Of a stretch of DNA of 64,000 bases, positions 53,549 through 61,775 are shown one piece after another. The DNA comes from Streptomyces sp. HNM0575. GTDB taxonomy: Bacteria; Actinomycetota; Actinomycetes; Streptomycetales; Streptomycetaceae. Every line of letters starts with the position of its first letter. Within the stretch, counting starts at the first letter, position 1. The notes beneath the pieces are model-generated. The model worked only from the letters and a program-made list of their open reading frames with translations. It had not been told where the DNA came from and did no database searches. The position numbers were made by a program, and so were the translations under genes. Where the stretch lies: the NCBI RefSeq assembly GCF_012726265.1, contig NZ_JAASAG010000001.1:1-64000 (forward strand), read 5' to 3'.

Positions 53549-54949
53549 ATGGGCGACAACGCTGGGCTGCCGGAGTTCAACGACACCGGCAACATGTGCT
53601 ACATGGGGGAGGTCAAGACCCCGTTCGCGACCGGGGAAGACCTCGACTCGATGAAGGCGATGCTCGCGGACGCCAACCCGGGACAGGTCCTCGACGTGGC
53701 CGACGCGTGGCAGAACATCCACGAACATCTGGCCGGGGGCAGCGGCAGCGTCAAGGGCGACTTCGACAAGGCCGTCGACCACATCCTTCAGCACTGGGAG
53801 GGTGAGTCCGCCGACGAGTTCGCCAAGAGGGCGAAGCAGATCAGCAAGTCGATCACCGACTGCGCCACGTACGCCACCCGCACCTCCACCGTGATGCGGA
53901 ACGTCGGCCACAAGCTGAGCGACATCAAGCCGAAGGTCGACGCGATCGAGAAGCCGAGCGGCTTCGGCAAGGCCATGGACAAGATCGGCGACGGCTTCTC
54001 GCGTGACGAGGACTGGCGGGGCGAGATCCATGGCAACCAGGGCGCGCAGAAGGCCCTGGACAACCACGACGGCGGTCTCTCGGCGGGCAAGGAAGAGCAG
54101 CTCAAGGCCGCCGCGCACATGGAGAACCTGGCTCTGACGTATACGTCTCAGGCGAAGACGATGGGGTCGTGGAGAAAGCCGCGGCGAGATGACCCGGGGG
54201 AGGACTACCCGGGCGATCCCGGTGGAGTGGCTCCGGTCCCGATCGGCGTGACTCCTGACGACGGCGGGTTCGGTGCAGCGGTCCCCGGTGCGTCCAGGAC
54301 TGGCGGCGCTGTCGGAAAGGGCACGCCCAAGTCGACGTCGCCTGGTGCTTCTGGCACGCCCGCCGCGGCCACGAAGGTGGACGGAGTCTCTGGCGGTACC
54401 GCCACGACTCCTCGCCCCGGAGGCGCGGGTTCGGGAGCACCCGCCGGAGGCGTTGCAGGCGCTGGCGGTGCCGCGGGAGCAGGCGCCGGTGGCATGGGTG
54501 GCGTGCCCGGAGGTCCGGGTTATGTCGGCCAGGCCGGAGCCGGTCGCGGTGCTGCCGGTCTCGGTGCTCGTGCCGGTCGAGGCGCCGCCGGGCGTGTTCC
54601 CGGCGGCCTCGGTGCCGGAGGAGCAGGCGGAGCCGCGGGCAAGGGCGCGGCCGGCGCGGCAGGCCGGGGACCGCTCGCGCGTTCGCGAGGCGGTGTCCTC
54701 GACACCCCGCAGCAGGGGAAGGGCGCTGCCAAGCAGGGCGGTCAGGGTCTGCACTCCAGCCGTGGCGGCACACAGGCGGGTGCCCGCGGCAACGCCGGGC
54801 GGGGCGCGCTGGGCGCGGGTGCCGCCGGCAACAACTCCCGGCGCAAGCAGGGTGAAACGAGCCAGGGAGAGCGTCCGGACTACCTTGTCGAGGACGAGGA
54901 GACGTGGATGCCCGAGCGGCGCGACGTGGCCCCGCCCACGATCGGCTGA
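53549..54949 (+). CDS. WXG-domain protein with long Gly/Ala-rich tail, probable type VII substrate
   Basis: This 466-aa protein has an N-terminal helical domain (about 30-210) with W83-E-G85 (HWEGESADEF), the WXG turn. From about 215 the protein is Gly/Ala/Pro-rich low-complexity sequence resembling the tails of mycobacterial PPE/PE substrates (GGVAGAGGAAGAGAGG). The last 40 residues are charged (RPDYLVEDEETWMPERRDVAPPTIG). AGGGGGCGAGG precedes the ATG. It forms an operon with the small helical gene upstream and the mycosin gene downstream. Confidence 0.75.
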   Translation: MGDNAGLPEFNDTGNMCYMGEVKTPFATGEDLDSMKAMLADANPGQVLDVADAWQNIHEHLAGGSGSVKGDFDKAVDHILQHWEGESADEFAKRAKQISKSITDCATYATRTSTVMRNVGHKLSDIKPKVDAIEKPSGFGKAMDKIGDGFSRDEDWRGEIHGNQGAQKALDNHDGGLSAGKEEQLKAAAHMENLALTYTSQAKTMGSWRKPRRDDPGEDYPGDPGGVAPVPIGVTPDDGGFGAAVPGASRTGGAVGKGTPKSTSPGASGTPAAATKVDGVSGGTATTPRPGGAGSGAPAGGVAGAGGAAGAGAGGMGGVPGGPGYVGQAGAGRGAAGLGARAGRGAAGRVPGGLGAGGAGGAAGKGAAGAAGRGPLARSRGGVLDTPQQGKGAAKQGGQGLHSSRGGTQAGARGNAGRGALGAGAAGNNSRRKQGETSQGERPDYLVEDEETWMPERRDVAPPTIG

Positions 54950-54986
54950 CGAAGTACCGGCAGACTACGAATTACCGCAAGCTCGG

Positions 54987-55012
54987 GGGGTGCGGCCATC
55001 AGGCCGCACCCC
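54987..55012 (+). terminator. Hairpin between the WXG-tail gene and the mycosin gene
   Basis: A perfect 11-bp stem GGGGTGCGGCC/GGCCGCACCCC closes the tetraloop ATCA and is followed by TT. It lies 38 bp after the WXG gene stop and 26 bp before the mycosin ATG. It may act as a partial terminator or processing site that lowers mycosin expression relative to the substrate. Confidence 0.7.
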
Positions 55013-55037
55013 TTCCGCCGGAACAGAGGACTCACAG

Positions 55038-56324
55038 ATGGGCATCACGCGGACTCTGCGCGTCATGAGCAGCGCGGCGCTGGCAAGTGCGCTCGTTTTC
55101 GCTTCAGCACCGAACACCGCGGCAGACGACGTCAGAGACAAGCAGTGGGTGCTTGACGCGCTCGATGCCGAATCCATCGGGAAGGTGACTAAAGGCAACG
55201 GTGAGACGGTCGCTGTCATCGATGACGGTGTCAACGCCCAGCATCCCGACCTCAAGGGCAACGTACTCAAGGGCAAGGACTTCATCGACGGCGGTCCCGC
55301 GACTCCCGAGGGCGGAGACGACCACGGTACGGCGATGGCGGCGCTCATTGCAGGACACGGTCATGGCCCCGGGAGCGCGAGTGGGATCATGGGCCTCGCT
55401 CCTGAGGCGAAAATCTTGCCGATCCGCGACGACGCCGGCGGCAAGAACGGCTTTGCCGAGGCGATCAAGTACGCAGTGGATCAAGGCGCTTCGGTCATCA
55501 ATATCTCTCGCGGAGGGACCAGTTCCAACTCCCTTGACGAGGCTTCGGCGATTTCTTATGCCCTGAAGAAGGACGTGCCGGTTTTCGCCTCAACTGGAAA
55601 CTCAGGTGGGGAAATTGAGTATCCGGCCGTGAATCCGGGCGCGGTCGCGGTCGGCGGCGTGAACCAAGACGGAACCATTTGGCGGAACTCCAACAAGGGC
55701 CCCCAGACGCTCCTGACAGCGCCTGCCACGCGGATCTTCTCGGCCGGCGGGAAGAGCGGCTCCTACCGCAGTGGCACGGGCACGTCCGACTCGACCGCTC
55801 TTGCGTCCGCCGCCGCAGCCCTCGTCCGCTCGAAGTACCCCCATCTCACCGCCGGCCAGGTCGTCAACCGCCTGACGAAGACCGCTGAGATGCCCGCCTC
55901 CGAGAAGGGGGCGAAGCTCCCCGACGAGCGATACGGTTACGGCGCCATCCGCCCGCTCGCAGCGCTCCAGAAGGACGTCCCGAAGGGCTCCAAGTACGGT
56001 CCGCTCTCTCTCCCCGAGGAGCTCAAGAACGACGCAAAGGTCGCCGAGAAGGAGCGGGAATCCAAGGCCCAACAGGCGGAGGCAGACCGGCAGTTCGTGA
56101 TTCTTTGGACCATCACGGGCATCCTCGCCGTCCTCTTCGTCGGCGGCATCGTCCTGATCGTCGTCGTTGTTCGGCGCCGCAAGAGGAACCGCAACAACGG
56201 CCCAGGAGGCCCCGGAGGCCCCGGAGCCGGTGGGGGCTACGCGTACCCGCCCGGGCAGTTCCCGCAGCAGCAGGGGCCGTACGCCCAGCCGACGGCTCCG
56301 CCGCAGCAGCCGCCGTACCACTGA
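55038..56324 (+). CDS. Type VII secretion-associated serine protease (mycosin-like, S8 family)
   Basis: This 428-aa subtilisin-fold protease has a signal peptide (about 1-29), catalytic D62 (VAVIDDGV), H96 (DDHGTAM), oxyanion Asn in ASTGNSGGE, and nucleophile S250 (GTGTSDST). A single C-terminal membrane helix (FVILWTITGILAVLFVGGIVLIVVVV with flanking RRRKR) and a Pro/Gln/Gly-rich cytoplasmic tail complete the mycosin architecture, so the protease faces outward. The residues after S250 differ from the usual GTSxAxP; the Pro is missing. Mycosins are part of ESX systems. AGAGGA precedes the ATG. Confidence 0.88.
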   Translation: MGITRTLRVMSSAALASALVFASAPNTAADDVRDKQWVLDALDAESIGKVTKGNGETVAVIDDGVNAQHPDLKGNVLKGKDFIDGGPATPEGGDDHGTAMAALIAGHGHGPGSASGIMGLAPEAKILPIRDDAGGKNGFAEAIKYAVDQGASVINISRGGTSSNSLDEASAISYALKKDVPVFASTGNSGGEIEYPAVNPGAVAVGGVNQDGTIWRNSNKGPQTLLTAPATRIFSAGGKSGSYRSGTGTSDSTALASAAAALVRSKYPHLTAGQVVNRLTKTAEMPASEKGAKLPDERYGYGAIRPLAALQKDVPKGSKYGPLSLPEELKNDAKVAEKERESKAQQAEADRQFVILWTITGILAVLFVGGIVLIVVVVRRRKRNRNNGPGGPGGPGAGGGYAYPPGQFPQQQGPYAQPTAPPQQPPYH

Positions 56325-56506
56325 CGCGACTGACCGGCATCAAGACGGCTCGCGTGGTTGCTTGCGCGAGCAGTATTGATGGCCAGAGGAAGCTCCGCAC
56401 GGCGCCGGTGCTCCGGACGCAGCACCCCCGCCAGGGCGTGGCTGACGCGTTCTTCGACCGATGCGTCAGCCATACACCTCGCTTCGCTTCGTCTCGTTGT
56501 GGCCAG

Positions 56507-57613
56507 TCATCCGAAATCGTCTGCCACGGCCGTGCTGGACATCCTTGTGCACAGAGCCGTGACTTCGGCGTGCAAGCCGTTGTCCGTGTTCAGCGCGGTC
56601 GACACCACGATCCTGTGGGTGCCCTTGCCGAGAGTGAGGACTGTTGGCGCTCCCAACTCTTCGACCTGCCAGCCGAGTTCGGCGAAGCGACTCGCCGTCT
56701 CTGCCAGTGACGTAGCGAGGTCCTCTTCCGCCTCGCCGCTGACCTGCCATTCGTGCGTGGTCTCGCACGGCGAACGGTGTCCCTTGGCCGAGCAGTTCGA
56801 ACATGTGGTGTCGGACAGCCGCTCGGCTTCCGGGGCGAGGCCGGAGAGACCGTTCGCCACAGCCAACGTATCCAGCAACCGGGCCGATATTCGGGTGAGT
56901 TGTCGCCTGGCCGACTCGTCATGTCCCTCGTTGCCGGCCCGCTGGAAGCTGCTCTGCTGCGCGAGCGTCGCCGCCTTTTCGACCTCCTGGTCGGTGGTCC
57001 AGTCGAGCGTCTTGAGGATCTCGGCGAACATCTCCGAGTAGAGATCCCAGTCTTCGAGTGACGTCGTGCTCATCTCGAAGACAAGCATTTCCGGCTCGCC
57101 GGGAAGCGGAACGTAGGCCTGGATCAGGTTCCTTGGAATCACGTGGGACTGGCCGTCGGGCGCTGCGTCCGCGGGCAGCAGGAAGGGCGAGGAACCGACG
57201 CGGATCGCCGCGTCCCCCTTCGGCAGCTGGACGGCCTGTACGTCGTCCTCGGGATATGTGCCGCGCAGCGTGGTGACCGTCAGGGCGCAGATCTCCTCAG
57301 GCGTGCCGCTTTCCTGCGGAATGCGGTTCGCGATGACGGTCGCCATGCTCGTACGCCCGTCCTGGTCGAGGAAGCAGAGCCCGGCGTACTCCGCCTGTGC
57401 GTCCATCAGTTGGCCGGTCTCGCCGAGCAGCATCCGGGCGAATCGGTACTGCTCTTCCGTGCTGCGGTCGGCCAGGATTTCGGTGGCCAGCGAGTGCACC
57501 CGCCGAGCCACATCGTCTGCGTCGGTGGCCTGCACAGGGAGGTCCAGAAAGAAGGGCGGCATGATCCAGCCGACCCGCAGACGGCCCCGGGTTTCCAGAG
57601 TCTCCGTCCTCAT
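56507..57613 (-). CDS. Unknown protein of the type VII-linked minus-strand operon
   Basis: This 368-aa soluble protein has no signal peptide or membrane helix. The N-terminal half (about 15-205) shows alternating strands and helices (PPFFLDLPVQ, SMATVIANRIPQ, AYVPLPGEPEMLVFEMSTTSLEDWDLYSEMFAEIL). The C-terminal half has a Cys pair (TTCSNCSAKGHRSPC). The N-terminal half looks like the product of the gene at 61776-62501 (similar order of LP/PLP..ILIFNLSTPT and W-x-x-Y blocks). I do not recognise a named family. Its ATG overlaps the stop of the upstream gene (ATGA). It may be an accessory or immunity-type partner; that is inference. Confidence 0.7.
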   Translation of the reverse strand: MRTETLETRGRLRVGWIMPPFFLDLPVQATDADDVARRVHSLATEILADRSTEEQYRFARMLLGETGQLMDAQAEYAGLCFLDQDGRTSMATVIANRIPQESGTPEEICALTVTTLRGTYPEDDVQAVQLPKGDAAIRVGSSPFLLPADAAPDGQSHVIPRNLIQAYVPLPGEPEMLVFEMSTTSLEDWDLYSEMFAEILKTLDWTTDQEVEKAATLAQQSSFQRAGNEGHDESARRQLTRISARLLDTLAVANGLSGLAPEAERLSDTTCSNCSAKGHRSPCETTHEWQVSGEAEEDLATSLAETASRFAELGWQVEELGAPTVLTLGKGTHRIVVSTALNTDNGLHAEVTALCTRMSSTAVADDFG

Positions 57614-58332
57614 CGTGCGGGTGCGTTCTCCTCCGTGATGTGGAAAGCAGGGATCTGCTCCGTCTGAGGCAGAGTCTCCGGGAACAGGCCGGTGAACTGT
57701 GGAAACCCCGGCACCGGGTCAGCGCCCACCGACATCCAACTGCCGTCTGTGAAGCCGAGTTGGAAGCCGTTGGCAGCCAGTTTCGCGTTCGCGTCCCTCG
57801 TCCAGGCGAGCTGACGGCGGTCGATGCGCCACCCCACTTCCCCGACGTTCGCGAAGCTCTTCAAACGGAGCCCGGATTGCACGTGCAGAACGAAGAGGCT
57901 GTCGTCCGTCACCACCAGGAAGTTGCGGAAACGAGTCTTCGACCTGGGCTGGACCGCCCGTACGAGGGTGCCGCTGATGCTCTCCCACGGTCCGAACTGC
58001 TGGCAGGATTCCTGGCCGTCGCCGCTCGCCGACGTGGACTGCCGGCGCAGTTCCTCTCGCCGCTCGTTCGTCCAGGGCTGCAAGGAGCCCGAATCGGTGA
58101 GACTCGGCCAGTTCCCCGCACGGCCGAGCAGTGTGCCGACGGCGGCGAGTGGACGCCGCAGTATCGAACCTGGACGCTGCTTCCCCTCCAGGATCCGGGG
58201 GCGTCGGGGCCATGGAGTCTCCGGGCCCAGCGAGTCGTCCTTCTGGATGGCAAAGAGACCGCGGACGGCTCGCCCTCCGGTGAACTGCCCTGTCAGGTCC
58301 CGCAACTTGGTGGCCTGGGCTTCTTTCGACAT
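57610..58332 (-). CDS. Unknown 240-aa protein of the type VII-linked operon
   Basis: This is a soluble protein with a Pro/Arg-rich N-terminal half. The C-terminal half has predicted beta-strands (FRNFLVVTDDSLFVLHVQSGLRLKSF, FQLGFTDGSWMSVG) that read like a PH-like or beta-barrel domain. No catalytic motif is visible and no family is recognised. GAGGT lies 8 nt before the ATG. It lies 10 bp behind the effector-like gene and overlaps the next gene by 4 nt, so all are co-transcribed. Confidence 0.7.
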   Translation of the reverse strand: MSKEAQATKLRDLTGQFTGGRAVRGLFAIQKDDSLGPETPWPRRPRILEGKQRPGSILRRPLAAVGTLLGRAGNWPSLTDSGSLQPWTNERREELRRQSTSASGDGQESCQQFGPWESISGTLVRAVQPRSKTRFRNFLVVTDDSLFVLHVQSGLRLKSFANVGEVGWRIDRRQLAWTRDANAKLAANGFQLGFTDGSWMSVGADPVPGFPQFTGLFPETLPQTEQIPAFHITEENAPAR

Positions 58333-58342
58333 CTTCGATACC

Positions 58343-59590
58343 TCATTTTGCGAGGGCGCTGTGGAACTGCTTGCCGTTCGCGGAAGTCGGGGCGGCAGCC
58401 GTCTTGCCGGAGTCGTTCCCGGTCAGGCTGTCCCAGGCTCCGGTCGCGGCACCGTGGACGAACGTGCCGCTCTTCACGGTGATCTGACTGGCCCGGTCGA
58501 CGGCGGCGGTGACCTTCGGCGCGGTCTTCGGATCGAAGGGCTTCCCGAACATCTTGGCGACCTGCTGCTCCGCAGGCCGGATGATCTTCGCCTGGCTGAA
58601 GGACTCCCGAAGACCGTCGCCGACTCCCTTCGCGCCCTGTGCGAGCCGCCCGCCTCCCTTCACGGCAGGGCTTATGACCTGGCCCAGGCCCTTGCCCATC
58701 GGAAGGACTCCCAAGGCGTCCAGGCCGACCTTCCAGCCCGGGGTGCCGTTCCCCCGTGCGTTGCCCATCCAATGTCCCGCCATGGCGCCCGCCGCGCAGA
58801 TGCCGGCCGCCACACCCACGATGCCTCCCGCGACGTTCCCCACCACCGGGATGCACTGGAGCGCCAGCGCTGCCGCTCCCAGCCCTGCGGAGATGTTGGA
58901 GAGCAGGTCCGCGTTGTCGACCAGCCAGTCCTTGAAGTCCCGCCAGCCTTCTGAAAGGGCGTCGGTGATACGGCCCCAGAGGCTGAGGTCCGGGGGGTGG
59001 TTCTCGGAGGCCTTCAGGATCGCGCGCTCGGCCTCACCAGCCCGGTCCTTCCAGTTCGAGAGGATTCTCTCGCCTTCACGGATGAGTTCGTCCAGGCGGT
59101 CGTTGGCCTTGTCCGCTGCCTGTTTGGCACCGTCCAACTCGGCGTTGGCCCGCTCCACTTGCTCCGCGGGCATCACCTTGCCCGCGTACTTCTGGGAAAG
59201 CGCCGTGTATTCCTTCGCTTCACGATCGGCCTGCTTGCGTGCTTCGACCGCGTCCGCCTCGGTGCGCTCCGCGCGCCGTTGGAACTCTTGCAGCTTTCCG
59301 TGCCAGCTGCGCAGCGCCTTCGCGCAGTCGTGCATGGAATCGGTGCCCTGCTTCAGGTACTTGGGCAGTTCCCCGAGCTTCTTGGTGAACCGTTCGGCGG
59401 CCTCGCCCTCCCAGGCACCGCCGCGCTCGCCCACCGACTTGATCAGGTTGTCCAGCTCTTCGAGCTCGTCGCCGACGGCCTTTACGTCCGAGGCGAGGAG
59501 GTCGATCGCCTCCGTGTCGCCCTTGGCCGGGTTGAACCCTAGACCGGGCCAACTGCTGTCGTCCTCGATGAACATGCTGCGGTAGGACAT
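58343..59590 (-). CDS. Large WXG-domain protein, probable type VII secreted effector-like protein
   Basis: This 415-aa protein has a helical domain (about 25-200, coiled coil with EEAEADAVEARKQADREAKE-like heptads) and the WXG turn W60-E-G62 (GAWEGEAAERF). A Gly/Ala-rich hydrophobic segment follows at about 235-280 (GLGAAALALQCIPVVGNVAGG). The C-terminal part, LDALGVLPMGKGLGQ and beyond, has no known toxin motif. The order WXG domain, hydrophobic Gly-rich middle, variable end is common in streptomycete type VII substrates. It is preceded by a small WXG-like gene 17 bp upstream and followed by two unknown genes in one operon. Confidence 0.78.
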   Translation of the reverse strand: MSYRSMFIEDDSSWPGLGFNPAKGDTEAIDLLASDVKAVGDELEELDNLIKSVGERGGAWEGEAAERFTKKLGELPKYLKQGTDSMHDCAKALRSWHGKLQEFQRRAERTEADAVEARKQADREAKEYTALSQKYAGKVMPAEQVERANAELDGAKQAADKANDRLDELIREGERILSNWKDRAGEAERAILKASENHPPDLSLWGRITDALSEGWRDFKDWLVDNADLLSNISAGLGAAALALQCIPVVGNVAGGIVGVAAGICAAGAMAGHWMGNARGNGTPGWKVGLDALGVLPMGKGLGQVISPAVKGGGRLAQGAKGVGDGLRESFSQAKIIRPAEQQVAKMFGKPFDPKTAPKVTAAVDRASQITVKSGTFVHGAATGAWDSLTGNDSGKTAAAPTSANGKQFHSALAK

Positions 59591-59607
59591 GTCTCCCCCG
59601 TTCCCGC

Positions 59608-59898
59608 TCAGCCTTGCCCGTAGGTCTTGGTTTCCTTTTCCTCGCCGGCCTTGTACGCGTCGACGGTCGTCTTCAGCCGGTCCTTGATGTCCTTAGCGCT
59701 GTCCTCGATGCGCTTGATGCCGTCCTCCCACTCCGACTGGAAGGTGTCGCACGCTTCGTCGAGGCCGTCGGTGCCGAGCGTCTTCGGTCCGACCTTCTTC
59801 AGCCGGGTACGCGCCTGTTGCATCCGCTCGGTGGACTCGCCGAGTTTGTCCACCATCTTCTCGACGCGCGGGATGTCGATTCGGAACTCTCCACCCAC
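59608..59898 (-). CDS. Small WXG100-like protein, first gene of the minus-strand operon
   Basis: This 96-aa helical-hairpin protein has a turn with WED at 57-59 (FQSEWEDGIKRI) in place of WXG, and long helices on both sides. GTG 59898 is preferred because GGGGAGAG lies 8 nt upstream and the protein then has the standard WXG100 size; the frame is open to 59997. It likely forms the dimer partner or chaperone for the large WXG protein encoded next. Confidence 0.75.
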   Translation of the reverse strand: MGGEFRIDIPRVEKMVDKLGESTERMQQARTRLKKVGPKTLGTDGLDEACDTFQSEWEDGIKRIEDSAKDIKDRLKTTVDAYKAGEEKETKTYGQG

Positions 59899-60044
59899 AG
59901 CTTTGCTCTCCCCGTTGTCGCTGCCCCAGTGGTCGAGGGCCTGGCTCGCGACGCTACATGAGGTGGGTGTCGCGTTATCAAGACCCCTTCGCGCCACGGG
60001 CGTTCGCAGCGAAGCGCTGTCCTGTGCTGTCCTACCGTGAAGCG

Positions 60045-60998
60045 ATGAAGGTGTTGATCGTCGGTGGAAGCGGGTTCCTTGGGGCGGAGCTCGTGCGGCA
60101 GGCGGTGGGTGCGGGCTGGGAGACGGCTGCGACGTACTGGTCGCGGCCCGGCGGCGATTCCGGAGCCTCGTGGTACGAACTGGACCTCCGCAGCGCCGAG
60201 TTCGTGGACGAACTGCTGGCCGAGGTCGCTCCCGCTGCCGTCATCGACGCGACGAGCGGTTACAGCGATTGGTCGGTGACCGCCGACGGCTCCATCCGCT
60301 TGGCGATCGCGGCGGTGGCACGCGGTTGCCGCCTGGTCCACGTCTCCAGCGACGCCGTGTTCTCCGGTGCGCGGGTCCACTACGACGAGACGTGCCTGCC
60401 CGATCCGGTGACCCCGTACGGTGCGGCGAAAGCCGTTGGCGCCACGTCACTTGGTGCCATGGCGGCCCATGGCGCCGCCAAGGTAGGTGGAGCGAATGTT
60501 TCCGCATCCACACTCGTTCTCGACGGTGTCGGGGCTCTGCCCTTCGGGAAGTTCGCCTCGGCAGCGTCGAAGGGCGTGAAGGTCGGGCCACATGGCGACC
60601 TGATGATGAAGGGTGCCAACGTCTTCAACAAGGTCGCGGATGCGTCGGGAGGCGTCAGGCCGACGCTGACTGCTGGAAAGTTCGCCAGGTTCGGAGGCGC
60701 GGACGATGTCGCGCACTTCAAGCCGACCGGGATTGCAGATCGGGCGAAACTCGCCTGGACGGCTCATGTCGCCCAGGGGTCGGAGACATCCCTCAAGGGG
60801 CAGCTCCTCGGCATGCCACTCACCAAAGGCCCGTTGAGTGAACTGCCCAGTATCAAAGCGGCGATTCGTGCGGATGGCACCCTCGATCCGATGTCCTGGT
60901 GGTCACGTGGGCCGCAAGCAGCCCTTGGTGCTCGGACATCGATCGTGAGGGGGTACGAGTCCTTGCAGAATGATGCCCCTGCGGCTGGAACCGGTTGA
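60045..60998 (+). CDS. Chimeric gene: N-terminal half of an RmlD/SDR reductase fused to the C-terminal part of a type VII effector-like protein
   Basis: This is a 317-aa continuous frame. Residues 1-130 are an RmlD-type SDR: nucleotide motif GGSGFLGAEL, VIDATSGYSDW, HVSSDAVFSG and Y125xxxK129 (PYGAAKA). At about residue 131 the reductase stops and the rest (GATSLGAMAAHGAA, LVLDGVGALPFGKF) matches the region after the hydrophobic segment of the large WXG protein encoded at 58343-59590 (GAMAGHWMGN, GLDALGVLPMGKGL). The substrate-binding half of the reductase and the WXG head of the effector are both missing, so neither activity is expected. It looks like a deletion fusion and is probably a pseudogene, although the frame is intact. 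Confidence 0.75.
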   Translation: MKVLIVGGSGFLGAELVRQAVGAGWETAATYWSRPGGDSGASWYELDLRSAEFVDELLAEVAPAAVIDATSGYSDWSVTADGSIRLAIAAVARGCRLVHVSSDAVFSGARVHYDETCLPDPVTPYGAAKAVGATSLGAMAAHGAAKVGGANVSASTLVLDGVGALPFGKFASAASKGVKVGPHGDLMMKGANVFNKVADASGGVRPTLTAGKFARFGGADDVAHFKPTGIADRAKLAWTAHVAQGSETSLKGQLLGMPLTKGPLSELPSIKAAIRADGTLDPMSWWSRGPQAALGARTSIVRGYESLQNDAPAAGTG

Positions 60999-61007
60999 GG
61001 AAGGCAC

Positions 61008-61748
61008 ATGCAGCAGAACCAATTCGCAATCGAACTACGAGACATCGAACAAGGACCCAAACGTACGTGGCAGACGTTTGTGGAAATCGGGAGCGACCGC
61101 AGCCGGCGTCCCGCGGCCTGGATCGTCGCGGGTGATCCTTCCTCTCCGCGTTCTAGCGCTGCTGCCGTGGGATCGGCGAAGCCTGACGGTGGCTCACAGG
61201 TGACGTCCAGGGACGTCGCCGCTTCCGTGGCCGCACGGAAAGCAGGCGGATATGCCCCGGGGAAACAGGGGAAGTTCGCACTTCACGCGGCCACGCAGGG
61301 ACAGGAACTGCTCTGCGTGATCCGCCCCGATCCGAGCGTCGAAGGCGACAGCCGCTCCTACGTCGTGGACGACGCTCAGCGGCAGAACCTGTGCCGGATC
61401 CGGAAGGGGAGGTCTGCTTCGGGCCTTCGCCGTGCATGGCATCTCGAAGTGTCTTCCTCCGGGGAGGTCTTCACCGGCTGCCGCGGAACGTTCCTCGGGT
61501 GGGCGCTCTTCATCCTGTTTCTTCCGCTATGGATTCCACTGACCCTGATCAGCGTCGTGGTGGGGTTCATGGATTCCGGTACGTGGGACAGCCTGACGTG
61601 GCAGCCGCCCAGGCGAACCGTGTGGCGCCGCCGTGGATTGGGCCCGAAGGCTTTGGAATACAAATCGTCGGGATCTCACTGGTACGCGGGTGAGTTGATC
61701 GATCGTCGCATCGCCTTTGCACAGACCTTGCTGAGGAAGGTCGGATGA
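61008..61748 (+). CDS. Unknown membrane protein of the type VII-linked plus-strand cluster
   Basis: This 246-aa protein has one long or two short hydrophobic helices near residues 165-190 (GWALFILFLPLWIPLTLISVVVGFM). The N-terminal part is soluble and basic (RTWQTFVEIGSDRSRRPAAWIV). The C-terminal 55 residues after the membrane segment are basic and aromatic. No family recognised. It lies 9 bp behind the chimeric gene, the position that the 240-aa unknown protein takes behind the intact effector gene in the minus-strand operon, but I see no clear sequence similarity between the two. Confidence 0.7.
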   Translation: MQQNQFAIELRDIEQGPKRTWQTFVEIGSDRSRRPAAWIVAGDPSSPRSSAAAVGSAKPDGGSQVTSRDVAASVAARKAGGYAPGKQGKFALHAATQGQELLCVIRPDPSVEGDSRSYVVDDAQRQNLCRIRKGRSASGLRRAWHLEVSSSGEVFTGCRGTFLGWALFILFLPLWIPLTLISVVVGFMDSGTWDSLTWQPPRRTVWRRRGLGPKALEYKSSGSHWYAGELIDRRIAFAQTLLRKVG

Positions 61749-61775
61749 GGCGTGCAGGAGGGGGTGCAGCGGCCC

